Counted from the first letter of the stretch, positions 53,956 through 63,181 are shown. The stretch is 64,000 nt of DNA from Bacillota bacterium (GCA_023411795.1 JAEYOK010000005.1:56094-120093); one strand, 5' to 3'. Notes: a model not told the origin generated them from the sequence alone. Numbers and translations are program-made.

Positions 53956-54629
53956 TATGCGTTGTTGGATTGCCCTTCGCCCTTTACAAGAATGGGGGTG
54001 GTAGAAAATCCTACACCGAGTCGCTCACAGCCAAGCTCGACATAATGTTTTGCCATATTAATATCACGGATCCCACCAGAAGCCTTCACCTTAATGCGGC
54101 CTCTTGCGGCCTCAAGCATAGCCTTGACAGTCTCTTCTGTGGCTCCGTTATTGTGAAATCCCGTAGAAGTTTTCACATAATCGGCACCGGCCTCATTACA
54201 AATCTCGGTGGTTTTTTTAATCTCTTCAACAGTTAATGTGCAGGTTTCAAAAATAACTTTAAGAAGAACACCGGATTCTTTTGTGATATCGGCTACAGCT
54301 TTAATGTCCTTCAAAACTAAATCCCACAGACCTGACCTTATATAGCCGTAATTAGCCACCATATCAATTTCCTGCACTCCCTTTTTAACATAGAGAGAAG
54401 CTTCGTAAGCTTTAGCCTCTGTAGGAATGCAACCGTGCGGGAAAGCCAGCACACATGAAACCTCTGTTTGAGTTCCCTTGCAAAGCTCCAATGCTAATTC
54501 GATATCACAGGGCCTTACACAAACAGTCCTGACAGAATAATCAATGCCATCCATAATAGCCTTTTTAGCCTCAACTTGTGTCATCTCCGGCTTTAATACG
54601 GCATGGTCTATATAACGAGCAATATCCAT
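53952..54629 (-). CDS. deoC: Deoxyribose-phosphate aldolase
   Basis: 225 residues. Schiff-base lysine K153 (YVKTSTGF), D89 (EIDMV) and the second Lys in IKVKASGG. It splits deoxyribose-5-phosphate to glyceraldehyde-3-phosphate and acetaldehyde, the step after DeoB. GGAGGACAAGCT precedes the ATG. It is not linked to deoB-pdp in this genome. Confidence 0.96.
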   Translation of the reverse strand: MDIARYIDHAVLKPEMTQVEAKKAIMDGIDYSVRTVCVRPCDIELALELCKGTQTEVSCVLAFPHGCIPTEAKAYEASLYVKKGVQEIDMVANYGYIRSGLWDLVLKDIKAVADITKESGVLLKVIFETCTLTVEEIKKTTEICNEAGADYVKTSTGFHNNGATEETVKAMLEAARGRIKVKASGGIRDINMAKHYVELGCERLGVGFSTTPILVKGEGQSNNAY

Positions 54630-54705
54630 AGCTTGTCCTCCATAGAAAAAAAATATAGTGCATCTATAATGAGAGTATATTCCGATAACCTTACTGTTGT
54701 CAAAC

Positions 54706-55815
54706 TCAGACTACTATTTCGCCTGATTTGAGGCTGACATAAACCAGCCAATAACCTCCCATATCGCGCACCAGACTCTCTTTTACAGGAACCCATCTGC
54801 ATGCGTTCTCAAACGGCTTATTATCCGTATCGTCCTTGGCAGGGACACCTATGACATAATATTGGGAACCATTATCGCCCCGGTAAAGCCCCGCCAAAAT
54901 ATGCTTGAATTTAAACAGACCAACTAAGATTTTAGGATTAGCAAAAAGAGGCACATTAATGCCTGACATATACATTATGTTACTGAGCTTTGCCAAATCC
55001 GATACTCTATACCAGGAATAGCCCCTACTTGATCTTTTAAATGGCTCGCATGCCTCAAAGTTGTTTGCCAGAAATCCTTCCAGCTTGATAATATCGCATT
55101 TAAACGAACTTTTTTCTCTATTGGCTCTTTCTGATCCCTGATGTATAGGTGTTTGTATTTCGGGTTTATTTGGTGCTTTATTTGAGAAAGGTTCAATAGC
55201 GGGAGTCTCTTTATTATCAATTTTGTCTATCACAGCACTTTCAGGAAAAGTATTACCTGCTTGCATTCCCATAATTTCAGGTTTACCATCAACTGTTATC
55301 TGATGGTTCTGATGATATGGCGTTATATTTCCGGAAGATTGAACATCTTTTTTAGGTGGTTCTTTAACAGGCTCTATCGAAGGCTCCTCAACCGTCTTTG
55401 TCAAAATAATCTGCCGAATGTTCTCATCCCATTTGTAGTTTTTTTCAAAGCTTGAGAAAAGAGGAATCCACTTTTTATTCTGGCTTTCAGCAGTCAATGC
55501 CGCAAACCTTATGGTTTCAGGTTTTATATTGAGATTCGCCAATGTATCAGCATCTATTTCAAGGCCGCTTTGCATTCCATTATATGATGTATTCACTGTA
55601 CCGACCAATATGGGCACAAGCTTATCATTCCTGGCGAAAATGAGATATAACATATGCTTATATGGTCCTTGCTTAAGACCCTTGACGTGGATAGAGACCT
55701 GTATTCTGCCATCCCAGCAATCCAGACGGACAAAAGCTTCAGGCGTACTACCTGCGCTGAATCCCCCGTCGAGTTCCTCCATTATGGCGTATTTCCTTGC
55801 AAAACCAGCTTGCAT
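54706..55815 (-). CDS. Conserved protein of unknown function
   Basis: 369 residues with no signal peptide or membrane segment. The N-terminal part (1-130) is a beta-rich domain (RLDCWDGRIQVSIHVKGLKQ). A Pro/Glu/Lys/Asn-rich linker runs from about 130 to 225. The C-terminal part (about 230-369) is a compact domain with many aromatic residues (RGYSWYRVSDLAKLSN; GGYWLVYVS). The layout suggests two folded domains on a flexible tether, possibly a scaffold or envelope-associated protein. GGGGGTGG precedes the ATG at 55815; a start further upstream lacks support. No known function was recognised. Confidence 0.8.
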   Translation of the reverse strand: MQAGFARKYAIMEELDGGFSAGSTPEAFVRLDCWDGRIQVSIHVKGLKQGPYKHMLYLIFARNDKLVPILVGTVNTSYNGMQSGLEIDADTLANLNIKPETIRFAALTAESQNKKWIPLFSSFEKNYKWDENIRQIILTKTVEEPSIEPVKEPPKKDVQSSGNITPYHQNHQITVDGKPEIMGMQAGNTFPESAVIDKIDNKETPAIEPFSNKAPNKPEIQTPIHQGSERANREKSSFKCDIIKLEGFLANNFEACEPFKRSSRGYSWYRVSDLAKLSNIMYMSGINVPLFANPKILVGLFKFKHILAGLYRGDNGSQYYVIGVPAKDDTDNKPFENACRWVPVKESLVRDMGGYWLVYVSLKSGEIVV

Positions 55816-55924
55816 AATACCACCCCCAAAAGCACTTTCTCTTGAAATTATACGCACTTAATGGGGATGATATAACTAAAATAAGACAGGCGATACCAGA
55901 CTGTTTAAAAACTAATCATGGATA

Positions 55925-56761
55925 TTACCTAAGTAATTCTTTTGAAAGGTTAAGAAAATCATATATGGTAAGCTCTTCTGCTCTGGTGTTCTCCTTTATC
56001 CCCAATTTTAAAAGTGCTTCCTTAAGTTTTTCTTTACCACCATCCAGCCAGGGTTGGGAACCGAGGGAATTAAGAAGGGTCTTGCGCCTTTGCCCGAAGG
56101 ATGCTTTGACCACCCGGAAAAAGAACTCTTTATCAACATCCGATGCATGGTCCAGGACTCGCTTCTTTAGCTTTACCACCGCCGAATCCACATCAGGTTT
56201 AGGTATAAAGCAATTTTTAGACACTGTGAAGACGAGCTTGGGATCGGAATAGTACCGTACAGCGATAGATAACGCACTATAATCCTTTGTAGACGGTGTC
56301 CCTGCCATTCTTAAGGCAACTTCACGTTGAACCATGAATACAAGCGTATCCCAGGCTATACTGCCTTCAAGAAGCATCATTACAATAGGGGTTGTTATAT
56401 AGTAGGGAAGATTGGATATAACTTTTAAAGGGCCTGTCCAACCTTTTACCAGGCTACTGATATCCACCTTCATAATATCACCGTGAACAATAGTTACATT
56501 AGGAAAAGAATCTAGATTTTCATTAAGGGCAGGAAGTAGATTTTTGTCAATCTCAACAGCGATGACCTTTCCGGCAACCCTTGCAATCTCAGCTGTCATT
56601 GATCCGATACCGGGGCCTATCTCAACAACCAGATCAGAAGGGCCTATGTCGCCTGCCTCCACTATTTTTTTAATAATATTAATGTCAGTAAGAAAATTCT
56701 GCCCCAAGGTTTTTGTGAGCTTTAATCCATATTTCTTTAGGACCTCGTTAGTGTTAATCAT
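55925..56761 (-). CDS. ksgA: 16S rRNA dimethyladenosine transferase
   Basis: 278 residues. SAM motif EIGPGIGSMT, acidic EIDK, and the catalytic NLPYY. It dimethylates the two adjacent adenines near the 3' end of 16S rRNA during small-subunit assembly. GAAGGA precedes the ATG. It follows the yabE-like gene as in Bacillus, but the rnmV gene that lies between them there is absent. Confidence 0.97.
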   Translation of the reverse strand: MINTNEVLKKYGLKLTKTLGQNFLTDINIIKKIVEAGDIGPSDLVVEIGPGIGSMTAEIARVAGKVIAVEIDKNLLPALNENLDSFPNVTIVHGDIMKVDISSLVKGWTGPLKVISNLPYYITTPIVMMLLEGSIAWDTLVFMVQREVALRMAGTPSTKDYSALSIAVRYYSDPKLVFTVSKNCFIPKPDVDSAVVKLKKRVLDHASDVDKEFFFRVVKASFGQRRKTLLNSLGSQPWLDGGKEKLKEALLKLGIKENTRAEELTIYDFLNLSKELLR

Positions 56762-56792
56762 AGGTTTTAATTCCTTCTAATAAATAATCAAT

Positions 56793-56830
56793 AAGAACCC
56801 TCGGGAGCTTTGCTCCCTCAGAACCTTGTT
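56793..56830. repeat. Small hairpin element
   Basis: GGGAGC-TTT-GCTCCC (56803-56817) flanked by AGAACC and by GAACCTTGTT. The style (short stem, 3-base loop, AACAAGGTT on one side) recalls the units at 45493-45690 but the sequence is not the same. Confidence 0.5.
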
Positions 56831-56847
56831 ATTTTATAATATGAAAA

Positions 56848-56871
56848 TGGGCGGTATCAACTGACCGCCCA
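56848..56871 (-). terminator. Terminator of the yabE-like gene
   Basis: TGGGCGGT / ACCGCCCA with an 8-base loop; on the minus strand TTTTCATATTATAAAAT follows. Confidence 0.8.
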
Positions 56872-56891
56872 AATAATATTTTTATAAAACT

Positions 56892-57998
56892 TTATTTCTG
56901 ACATGGGTCGTCATTTTCTTTCCATCTGGTATCGTTCTGCTCATTTAGAATATAGACAACCACATTTTTTCTTCCCCATTCACTGACTTTTTTTGACGAA
57001 TCGAAATACAAGTCAATCAATTTACCTTTAATAGCGCTACCGATGTCTGCTGCAATTGCGAACCCATAATCAGGAGCAGGCCCCGGAACCTCAACATATA
57101 CTTTAGTTCCCAAAGGTATTACTTTAGGATCAACTGCAATAACGCCTTCTCGCGCTTTGATACCCGTATATGTTATCCCAAATTCGGGATGATCGGGGTT
57201 CTTGCCGGTATCGACATAAGATGATGTATAGGCTGTAGCCTTCAAGCTTATTGCTTCTTTATATCGAACCAAATCTCCTCTTGAGTTTTTAAAATTCAAT
57301 ACAGTCCCATACTCAACAACTTTATTTACCGGGTCTTTAACAATCTTCTCATTAACAAATAAGCGATCGACCGGTTTACTGTCCTCATAAGTCAGTTTAT
57401 AGTACTTTTCTCTTATGCCATTTTCACCACTAACAATTGTCTTGGTTTCTCCTTCGTTCATGGTTTCATTGGGCTTTTCAACAACAACGAATGGGATGTC
57501 TTCCTCTTCAGCAATTATTTCCTCGCTTACGCGTACCACGCGAATCTCCATGCCCTCTTCCACTCTATCTTTTGCATCGACACCTTCATATCTATCCAGT
57601 GGATTGAGTACAATGTCGTTTTCCGCTATTACTTCCTCAACCGTATCCTTGTATGACCATACCTCCCTAAGCTGTCCGTCGATCAAAATATTTACCGGCA
57701 AAGCTCGCTTAATGTTAATAACATTAATGGCCTCCGAATTTAAAACAGTTTCCAGCGGCATGTTAATGTAGTCATCAGGCCTGACAGAAATGCCTAGCAT
57801 CTCCAGAGCCTCCTCAACATTACCACCCATAGTTTTCACGACGATTGGCTTGCCGTTATCAATAACCTGAACATCCTTGCTAATATTCTGATACAATTTA
57901 ATGCCAGCAGTAATAGCGAATGCAGATAGAATAAACAACGTAGCCAATTGCTTAAGGGGAAGGGCACGTTTGATGAAAGTAAGATATAGTCCGTTCAT
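56892..57998 (-). CDS. YabE-type protein: DUF348, G5 and 3D domains
   Basis: 368 residues. One N-terminal membrane segment (about 16-36) anchors it outside. Two DUF348 units (IDNGKPIVVKTMGGNVEEAL and the one near residue 100), a G5 domain (about 155-245, IREKYYKLTYEDSKPVDR) and a C-terminal 3D domain with the three Asp-rich blocks (KATAYTSSYVDTGK; VIAVDPKVIPLGTKVYVE; AADIGSAIKGKLIDLYF). 3D domains are lytic transglycosylase-like folds; relatives are linked to spore germination and cell-wall turnover. It has a leader of about 220 bases with inverted repeats. Confidence 0.92.
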   Translation of the reverse strand: MNGLYLTFIKRALPLKQLATLFILSAFAITAGIKLYQNISKDVQVIDNGKPIVVKTMGGNVEEALEMLGISVRPDDYINMPLETVLNSEAINVINIKRALPVNILIDGQLREVWSYKDTVEEVIAENDIVLNPLDRYEGVDAKDRVEEGMEIRVVRVSEEIIAEEEDIPFVVVEKPNETMNEGETKTIVSGENGIREKYYKLTYEDSKPVDRLFVNEKIVKDPVNKVVEYGTVLNFKNSRGDLVRYKEAISLKATAYTSSYVDTGKNPDHPEFGITYTGIKAREGVIAVDPKVIPLGTKVYVEVPGPAPDYGFAIAADIGSAIKGKLIDLYFDSSKKVSEWGRKNVVVYILNEQNDTRWKENDDPCQK

Positions 57999-58255
57999 CG
58001 AAACTTCCTCTCCTTATTTATTTTATGAGATTTATATCCGTAGGATTTTTAATATTCAATACCCATTTCTTTACTTATGGGCATTTACGGATAGGTCCCT
58101 CATTCAGAATTTGCAACCTTATACTTTGGCGCTTTATCTATAAGTATCTCATTCAAATGCACTAGCAGCTGCGCTTTTGAATTGTTGGCAGTATTTTCTC
58201 AGGTTTTGCTTGAAAGGCTTTTTTATTTTATATCAGTTTTTATTTTTTTGTCAAG
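57999..58255 (-). promoter_or_regulatory. Promoter and long folded leader of the yabE-like gene
   Basis: On the minus strand TTGACA (58250-58255) and TATAAA 16 bases later lie over the stop of the upstream gene. The leader then has ATTCAAA / TTTGAAT (about 58152-58182) and ATCCGTA / TACGGAT (about 58036-58095) enclosing ATGCCCAT / ATGGGTAT. The c-di-AMP (ydaO) riboswitch cores expected before such genes were not seen. Confidence 0.5.
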
Positions 58256-58982
58256 GGTTTCCAGAATTTTTGGTAATTACAGATAATATTACCCAGTTTT
58301 TAGATGTATGATTGTATATTAAACTAAATTCCAGTAAATTTATTCCATCGACAAAATCGGGTAAGCTTTCCTGCTTTGAGTCTATAATATATGCATTTAC
58401 CACTACCTGTGCCTGTATAACCTCAGGCTCCGCATTTTCAATAATAGAAAAAGGTTCATTTGAAATATCCTCGGACTTTTCCGCGATAGTAATTGAATCT
58501 ATAGCAGAAATAACCTCTATGTATGAATCCTTGTCATACTTCTTACCATGAATAGTGTAATTCTCGGCTAGAAGATCAAATGATTCCTGATGCCTTTTTT
58601 GATTTATTAATGAGAACCAATTTTCCACAGTGGCTCTAATTGATTCTCCCAAAAGATTTTTATAAAGGTAAAGGTATTCCGACTGTTTCCCTATTTGCAC
58701 CTGATTATTGACTTCTCTTTGCTGAGAAAGCTGCATCTGGGATTCTAAAACGTTAATCTTCTCCTTTTGGTCTTTTGTCTCTTTCTCAAGCTTTGAATTG
58801 GCCTGTTCCAGATCTTCAACCGTAGTTGTCAGTATACGGTTCTGCCCTCTTAGCCAATCCTGCTCAATCTTATCCGTTTCTCTCTGTTTTTGCAGATTTT
58901 CCTTATCCCACACTAAATAATTCAGCATCAGAAAAGTAAAAAGTACCAATGCGGATATCATAATGACGACAAACTTCTTCAT
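58251..58982 (-). CDS. Membrane-anchored coiled-coil protein of unknown function
   Basis: 243 residues. One membrane segment (about 4-24), then a long coiled coil (about 28-95, rich in Gln, Glu and Lys), then an alpha+beta domain (about 105-243) that may be NTF2-like (SLINQKRHQESFDLLAENYT). The bulk is outside the cell. GGGGGTTGATC precedes the ATG at 58982. It lies between tatD and the yabE-like gene, 26 bases after tatD, hence in the same operon. No function recognised. Confidence 0.82.
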   Translation of the reverse strand: MKKFVVIMISALVLFTFLMLNYLVWDKENLQKQRETDKIEQDWLRGQNRILTTTVEDLEQANSKLEKETKDQKEKINVLESQMQLSQQREVNNQVQIGKQSEYLYLYKNLLGESIRATVENWFSLINQKRHQESFDLLAENYTIHGKKYDKDSYIEVISAIDSITIAEKSEDISNEPFSIIENAEPEVIQAQVVVNAYIIDSKQESLPDFVDGINLLEFSLIYNHTSKNWVILSVITKNSGNP

Positions 58983-59008
58983 GATCAACCCCCTGATCCA
59001 TTGTTATT

Positions 59009-59770
59009 TCACATTCCGAACAGATTAATAGCGTTATTTGCTGTCACTTCTTCGACCACATTATAATCTATACCCTTTATTTCGGATATTTTCTCCAAAA
59101 CAAATTTCATCAGACCTGACCAGTTTCTTACGCCCCGGTGGGGTTCAGGGGATAAATAAGGGCAATCAGTTTCAGTTAGCAACATATCCAAAGGTGCGTA
59201 TTTGACTACTTCTACTGGTTTTTGGGCTTTCTTAAAAGTTAACGAGCCACCTATTCCAAGTTTAAACCCGAGGTTCAGAACCTCCCTTGCCATTTCCACG
59301 GAACCGGAAAAGCAATGAAAAACTCCTCCTACATCGCTGCCTTTCTCACCTTTTACAATATCTAGTATATCTTTATGGGACTCGCGGTCATGTATTATTA
59401 TAGGGAGCTTTAACTCTCTGGCAAGATTAATTTGCTTGGCAAACCATTCTCGTTGTGTATCTCTGGGCGAAAAATCATAATGATAATCCAGTCCTATTTC
59501 CCCGATAGCAACTACTTTACTTTCCTTAGACAGCTCCCTCAAAATTGCAATTGTATCTGCTTCACATTCTGACACTTCGTGAGGGTGAACTCCCACAGCT
59601 GAATAAACAAATGAATATTGCCGGGCCAGCTCAATTGACTTCCTTGAACTCTCAACACTACTGCCAGCATTAACAATATGTGTGATACCATGCTTAACGC
59701 ATTCGTTTAGAACCTTGTCCCGATCCAGGTCAAATTTTTCGTCATCATAGTGAGCATGTGAGTCTATCAA
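59009..59770 (-). CDS. TatD-family metal-dependent deoxyribonuclease
   Basis: 253 residues, TIM-barrel amidohydrolase. Metal ligands: DSHAHYDDE, the Glu in IGEIGLDYHYD, the His in IIHDRES and FHCFSGS, and Asp in TETDCPYLSPEP. It starts at TTG, with GGAGG about 9 bases upstream. It is the counterpart of Bacillus yabD, next to metG as there. Confidence 0.95.
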   Translation of the reverse strand: MIDSHAHYDDEKFDLDRDKVLNECVKHGITHIVNAGSSVESSRKSIELARQYSFVYSAVGVHPHEVSECEADTIAILRELSKESKVVAIGEIGLDYHYDFSPRDTQREWFAKQINLARELKLPIIIHDRESHKDILDIVKGEKGSDVGGVFHCFSGSVEMAREVLNLGFKLGIGGSLTFKKAQKPVEVVKYAPLDMLLTETDCPYLSPEPHRGVRNWSGLMKFVLEKISEIKGIDYNVVEEVTANNAINLFGM

Positions 59771-59789
59771 AATGTAATTCCTCCTATGT

Positions 59790-61715
59790 CTAGCTGACCT
59801 TGCTGCCTGTCGGTATATCGCCTTCCACAGTTACCAATACCAGTTTTCCGGTTGCCTTATCGGATGCGGCCAGAATCATACCCTGGCTTTCTATTCCGCG
59901 AAGTTTTGCCGGTTTCAGGTTGGCTACCAGAATCAGTACCTTGCCTACCATTTCTTCAGGGGTGTAATATTGGGCGATACCTGAGACAACTTGGCGTTCT
60001 TCTTCACCACATTGAAGCTTCAGTTTCAGAAGCTTGTCGCTTTTTTCGACCTTCTCACAGGAAAGCACCTTTGCCACTCTCAGATCAACTTTTGTAAAGT
60101 CCTCTATGCCGATTAAAGCAATACCCTCGGGTTGCTCTTCCTTTACAGGAGCTGGGGCAGCTAAGGCTTCCATTTCCTTTTCCAAATCTATACGCGGGAA
60201 TATTATCTCTCCGGTGGTTATAGGTGCAGTTTGCTCATATCCCCCCCATTTGCCTGCGCTTTCCCAAGTCCTCTGATTTTCGGCAACAGCGAGCTGAGCC
60301 CAGATTTTATTGGGGGTTTCGGGCATAAAGGGCTGGATTAATATTGAAATTATACGGATGCTCTCAACTAAGTTAAACATAACTTCTGCCAGGCGAGCTT
60401 TGTTTTCTTCGTTTTTAGCCAATGACCAAGGCATTGTTTCATCAATATATTTATTTGTACGGGAGATGGACTTCCAAATTTCTGTAAGAGCTGAGCTGAA
60501 CTGAAGCTTATCCAGATATTCCTCGGTTCTTGCTTTGGTGCTTGCCAAAACACTTATAATCTCCTGATCAAATTCACCCTTTTCTCTTATCTTTGGAATA
60601 ACTCCGCCAAAATACTTGTTAACCATAGCCGTTGTACGGCTTACCAGATTTCCGAGATCGTTTGCCAAATCCGAATTAATACGCGTTATAAGGGACTCAT
60701 TGGAGAAAACTCCGTCAGCCCCAAAAGGTACTTCCCTTAAGAGGAAATAGCGAATGGCATCAAGGCCGTACTTTTCAACCAAAACAACCGGATCTACAAC
60801 ATTCCCTTTGGATTTTGACATTTTCCCGCCTTCAAGAACCAGCCAGCCATGACCAAATACTTGCTTTGGAAGTGGCAAATCCAATGCCATTAACATTGCA
60901 GGCCATATTATGGTATGGAATCTGACTATTTCTTTTCCTACCAGATGAACATCTGCAGGCCAGAATTTTTTAAAGTTTTCATCATTGTCCGAAAGATATC
61001 CTAGAGCTGTTATATAGTTGGACAAAGCATCAATCCATACATAGACAACATGCTTTTCGTCAAAAGTAACAGGCACACCCCAATTAAATGATGTACGGGA
61101 AACACAAAGGTCCTCCAATCCGGGGCGCAGGAAATTATTAAGCATCTCGTTGCGTCTTGAAGATGGCTGTATAAATTCTGTGTTTTCCTCGAAAAGCTTA
61201 ATAAGCCTGTCCTGATATTTGGAAAGTCTAAAGAAGTAGCTCTCCTCTCTGGTCTTTTCAACGGCTCTACCACAATCGGGGCATTTGCCATCTACCAGTT
61301 GTGTCTCGGTCCAGAAGGATTCACAGGGCGTACAGTACAAGCCCTCATACTCGCTTTTATATATATCTCCTTTATCGTAAAGAGCTTTAAATATCTTTTG
61401 AACAGCATCAACATGCTCCTGGTCAGTGGTTCTGATAAACTTGTCGTTGGTTATTTTCATGAGACTCCAAAGCCTCTTTATACCATCAACAATATTGTCA
61501 ACATATTCTTTAGGGGTCACACCATTTTCTGCTGCAACACGTTGTATCTTCTGACCATGTTCATCAGTACCTGTCAAAAACATGACCTCATAACCCTGAA
61601 GTCTTTTATATCTCGCCATGGCATCAGCCGCTACTGTCGTATACGAATGACCTATATGAAGCTTTCCGCTTGGATAATAAATTGGTGTTGTAATATAGAA
61701 TGTCTTTTTGTCCAC
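59790..61715 (-). CDS. metG: Methionyl-tRNA synthetase
   Basis: 641 residues. HIGH motif (KLHIGHSYT), a zinc knuckle with CTPC and CPDC, and KMSKSKGN. The anticodon domain follows, and the last about 105 residues form an EMAPII/Trbp111-type tRNA-binding domain (FTKVDLRVAKVLSCE). It charges tRNA-Met. The GTG at 61715 is taken as start, since the GGGAGG before it would lie inside the gene if the ATG at 61733 were used. Confidence 0.97.
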   Translation of the reverse strand: MDKKTFYITTPIYYPSGKLHIGHSYTTVAADAMARYKRLQGYEVMFLTGTDEHGQKIQRVAAENGVTPKEYVDNIVDGIKRLWSLMKITNDKFIRTTDQEHVDAVQKIFKALYDKGDIYKSEYEGLYCTPCESFWTETQLVDGKCPDCGRAVEKTREESYFFRLSKYQDRLIKLFEENTEFIQPSSRRNEMLNNFLRPGLEDLCVSRTSFNWGVPVTFDEKHVVYVWIDALSNYITALGYLSDNDENFKKFWPADVHLVGKEIVRFHTIIWPAMLMALDLPLPKQVFGHGWLVLEGGKMSKSKGNVVDPVVLVEKYGLDAIRYFLLREVPFGADGVFSNESLITRINSDLANDLGNLVSRTTAMVNKYFGGVIPKIREKGEFDQEIISVLASTKARTEEYLDKLQFSSALTEIWKSISRTNKYIDETMPWSLAKNEENKARLAEVMFNLVESIRIISILIQPFMPETPNKIWAQLAVAENQRTWESAGKWGGYEQTAPITTGEIIFPRIDLEKEMEALAAPAPVKEEQPEGIALIGIEDFTKVDLRVAKVLSCEKVEKSDKLLKLKLQCGEEERQVVSGIAQYYTPEEMVGKVLILVANLKPAKLRGIESQGMILAASDKATGKLVLVTVEGDIPTGSKVS

Positions 61716-61793
61716 TTTAGTTATTCCTCCCATAAATTAACGGTGTATTTATTAGGATTACTCATTCTTACAATAAAGTATATCACGCCGCAT

Positions 61794-62285
61794 TCAGTTT
61801 GTAAAAACATCATCCTGAACAGTCAAAATAGCGGTGCAAAAGATTCCCCTGCCTTTTCCGAACTCGGTAAGCCCTTCACCCGATGTAGCAGTTATTCCTA
61901 CACTATTTATATCAATACCGAGACAATCAGCTATACAGGACCGCATTTGCTCAAGATAAGGCGCAAGTTTAGGCCTTTGGGCTTCTATGGAAACAGAAAC
62001 ATGGATAACTTTTTTTCCCTTCATTGTTGCCAAAGCTTCCTTAAGATATACTCTACTGTCTTTGATTCCTTCCTTTAAGCAGAGCTCATCCGCTCGTTTA
62101 CCCAGAATATTAACGCAGGAAATTCCAGACACGGCATTGGTTATGGCATGTAAAACCACATCCGCATCACTGTTACCTTTGAGCCCCGGACAACCGTCGA
62201 TTTCTATGCCTCCTAGTATAAGCTTTTTATCATCGCCCGATTCTACAAATCCATGGCTATCCTGACCAATAGCTACTCTGAACAA
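61794..62285 (-). CDS. ispF: IspF-like protein (MEcPP synthase fold), divergent
   Basis: 163 residues. D9-S-H11 and H46 (LHAITNA), the three metal ligands, are kept, as are SDADV and KDSRVYLKEAL. But the His before SD is Asn (N38), the DIG...FPDTD segment after the metal site is replaced by NILGKRADELC, and the TTTE motif near the end reads ATSGEGLTEFGKGRG. Classical IspF makes the cyclic diphosphate of the MEP isoprenoid route. This one may do so with altered residues, or do something else. A TTG start follows GGAGTGAG. Confidence 0.8.
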   Translation of the reverse strand: MFRVAIGQDSHGFVESGDDKKLILGGIEIDGCPGLKGNSDADVVLHAITNAVSGISCVNILGKRADELCLKEGIKDSRVYLKEALATMKGKKVIHVSVSIEAQRPKLAPYLEQMRSCIADCLGIDINSVGITATSGEGLTEFGKGRGIFCTAILTVQDDVFTN

Positions 62286-62376
62286 AAGAACTCACTCCTT
62301 TGTAAGTTTAGTTTGAGAATTAATGATATTATACTGAATTATTAGTTATATCGCACCATTTTTACTCATAAAAAAA

Positions 62377-62394
62377 GCAGGTTTTGAAACCTGC
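62377..62394 (-). terminator. Terminator of rex
   Basis: GCAGGTTT / AAACCTGC with a 2-base loop; a run of T follows on the minus strand. Confidence 0.8.
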
Positions 62395-62407
62395 AGTGTT
62401 TAACACT

Positions 62408-63043
62408 TTATATGTCATTTTCTTTTAGCCTATAACCTAATACCATCAAACTGTCACTCAAGTGGACATTCTCAACAACAGTGCCGTTATCCAGCCTTAA
62501 GTCTGTTGGTGAAAAATTCCATATACCCTTTATTCCCAATTTGGTAATCTGGGCTGCTACTTCGTTTATTCTACTATTAGGGACTGTAAGCATTGCAATG
62601 TCTACTTTTTGGGTTCCCATAAACTCAGGAAGAGTATCCATATGGAGTACTTCTATACCATTGATTACTGTACCAACTTTATTTTCACTTACATCAAAGA
62701 TTGAAACGATATCAAAGCCTCTTCGTGCAAAATTCTCATAATTAGCCAGTGCGTTTCCCATGTTACCTGCACCGACAATAATGCAGGAGAATCTGTTGTT
62801 TGTGCCTAAAATCTTACTGATTTCGTCATAGAGATACTCAACATTATAACCATAACCTTGCTGGCCAAAACCGCCAAAGCAATTTAAATCCTGACGAATT
62901 TGCGAAGCTGTAATATGCATTCTCTCGCTTAATTCTTTTGATGAAACACGCTTAATGTCAAGTTTCAAAAGATCGGAAAGGTAACGAAAATATCTGGGGA
63001 GTCTTCTGATGACCGCCACTGAAATTTTCTTATCCTCAATCAT
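62408..63043 (-). CDS. rex: Redox-sensing repressor Rex
   Basis: 211 residues. Winged helix (about 10-75, VSSKELSERMHITASQIRQD) and a Rossmann domain with VGAGNMGNAL. Rex binds DNA at low NADH/NAD+ and represses fermentation genes; NADH releases it. AAGGTAGG precedes the ATG. No Rex operator (TTGTTAANNNNTTAACAA) was seen in front of it. Confidence 0.96.
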   Translation of the reverse strand: MIEDKKISVAVIRRLPRYFRYLSDLLKLDIKRVSSKELSERMHITASQIRQDLNCFGGFGQQGYGYNVEYLYDEISKILGTNNRFSCIIVGAGNMGNALANYENFARRGFDIVSIFDVSENKVGTVINGIEVLHMDTLPEFMGTQKVDIAMLTVPNSRINEVAAQITKLGIKGIWNFSPTDLRLDNGTVVENVHLSDSLMVLGYRLKENDI

Positions 63044-63181
63044 GATTATTACCTACCTTACTATGTATTGCTTATATAATTATTTTTAATTTTATCATAA
63101 TTGTTATTTTTTTGTCAATTTCTATTCCCAATCCGACTGGAAACCTTGATTTCACAGTCGTTACATCTACCTATAATTTAA

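Noticed and set aside
57999..58250. c-di-AMP (ydaO/yuaA) riboswitch
   Set aside because: The expected GAACC, GGGUGAAUC and GACAGCUAAC cores were not found in the leader; only unmatched inverted repeats.
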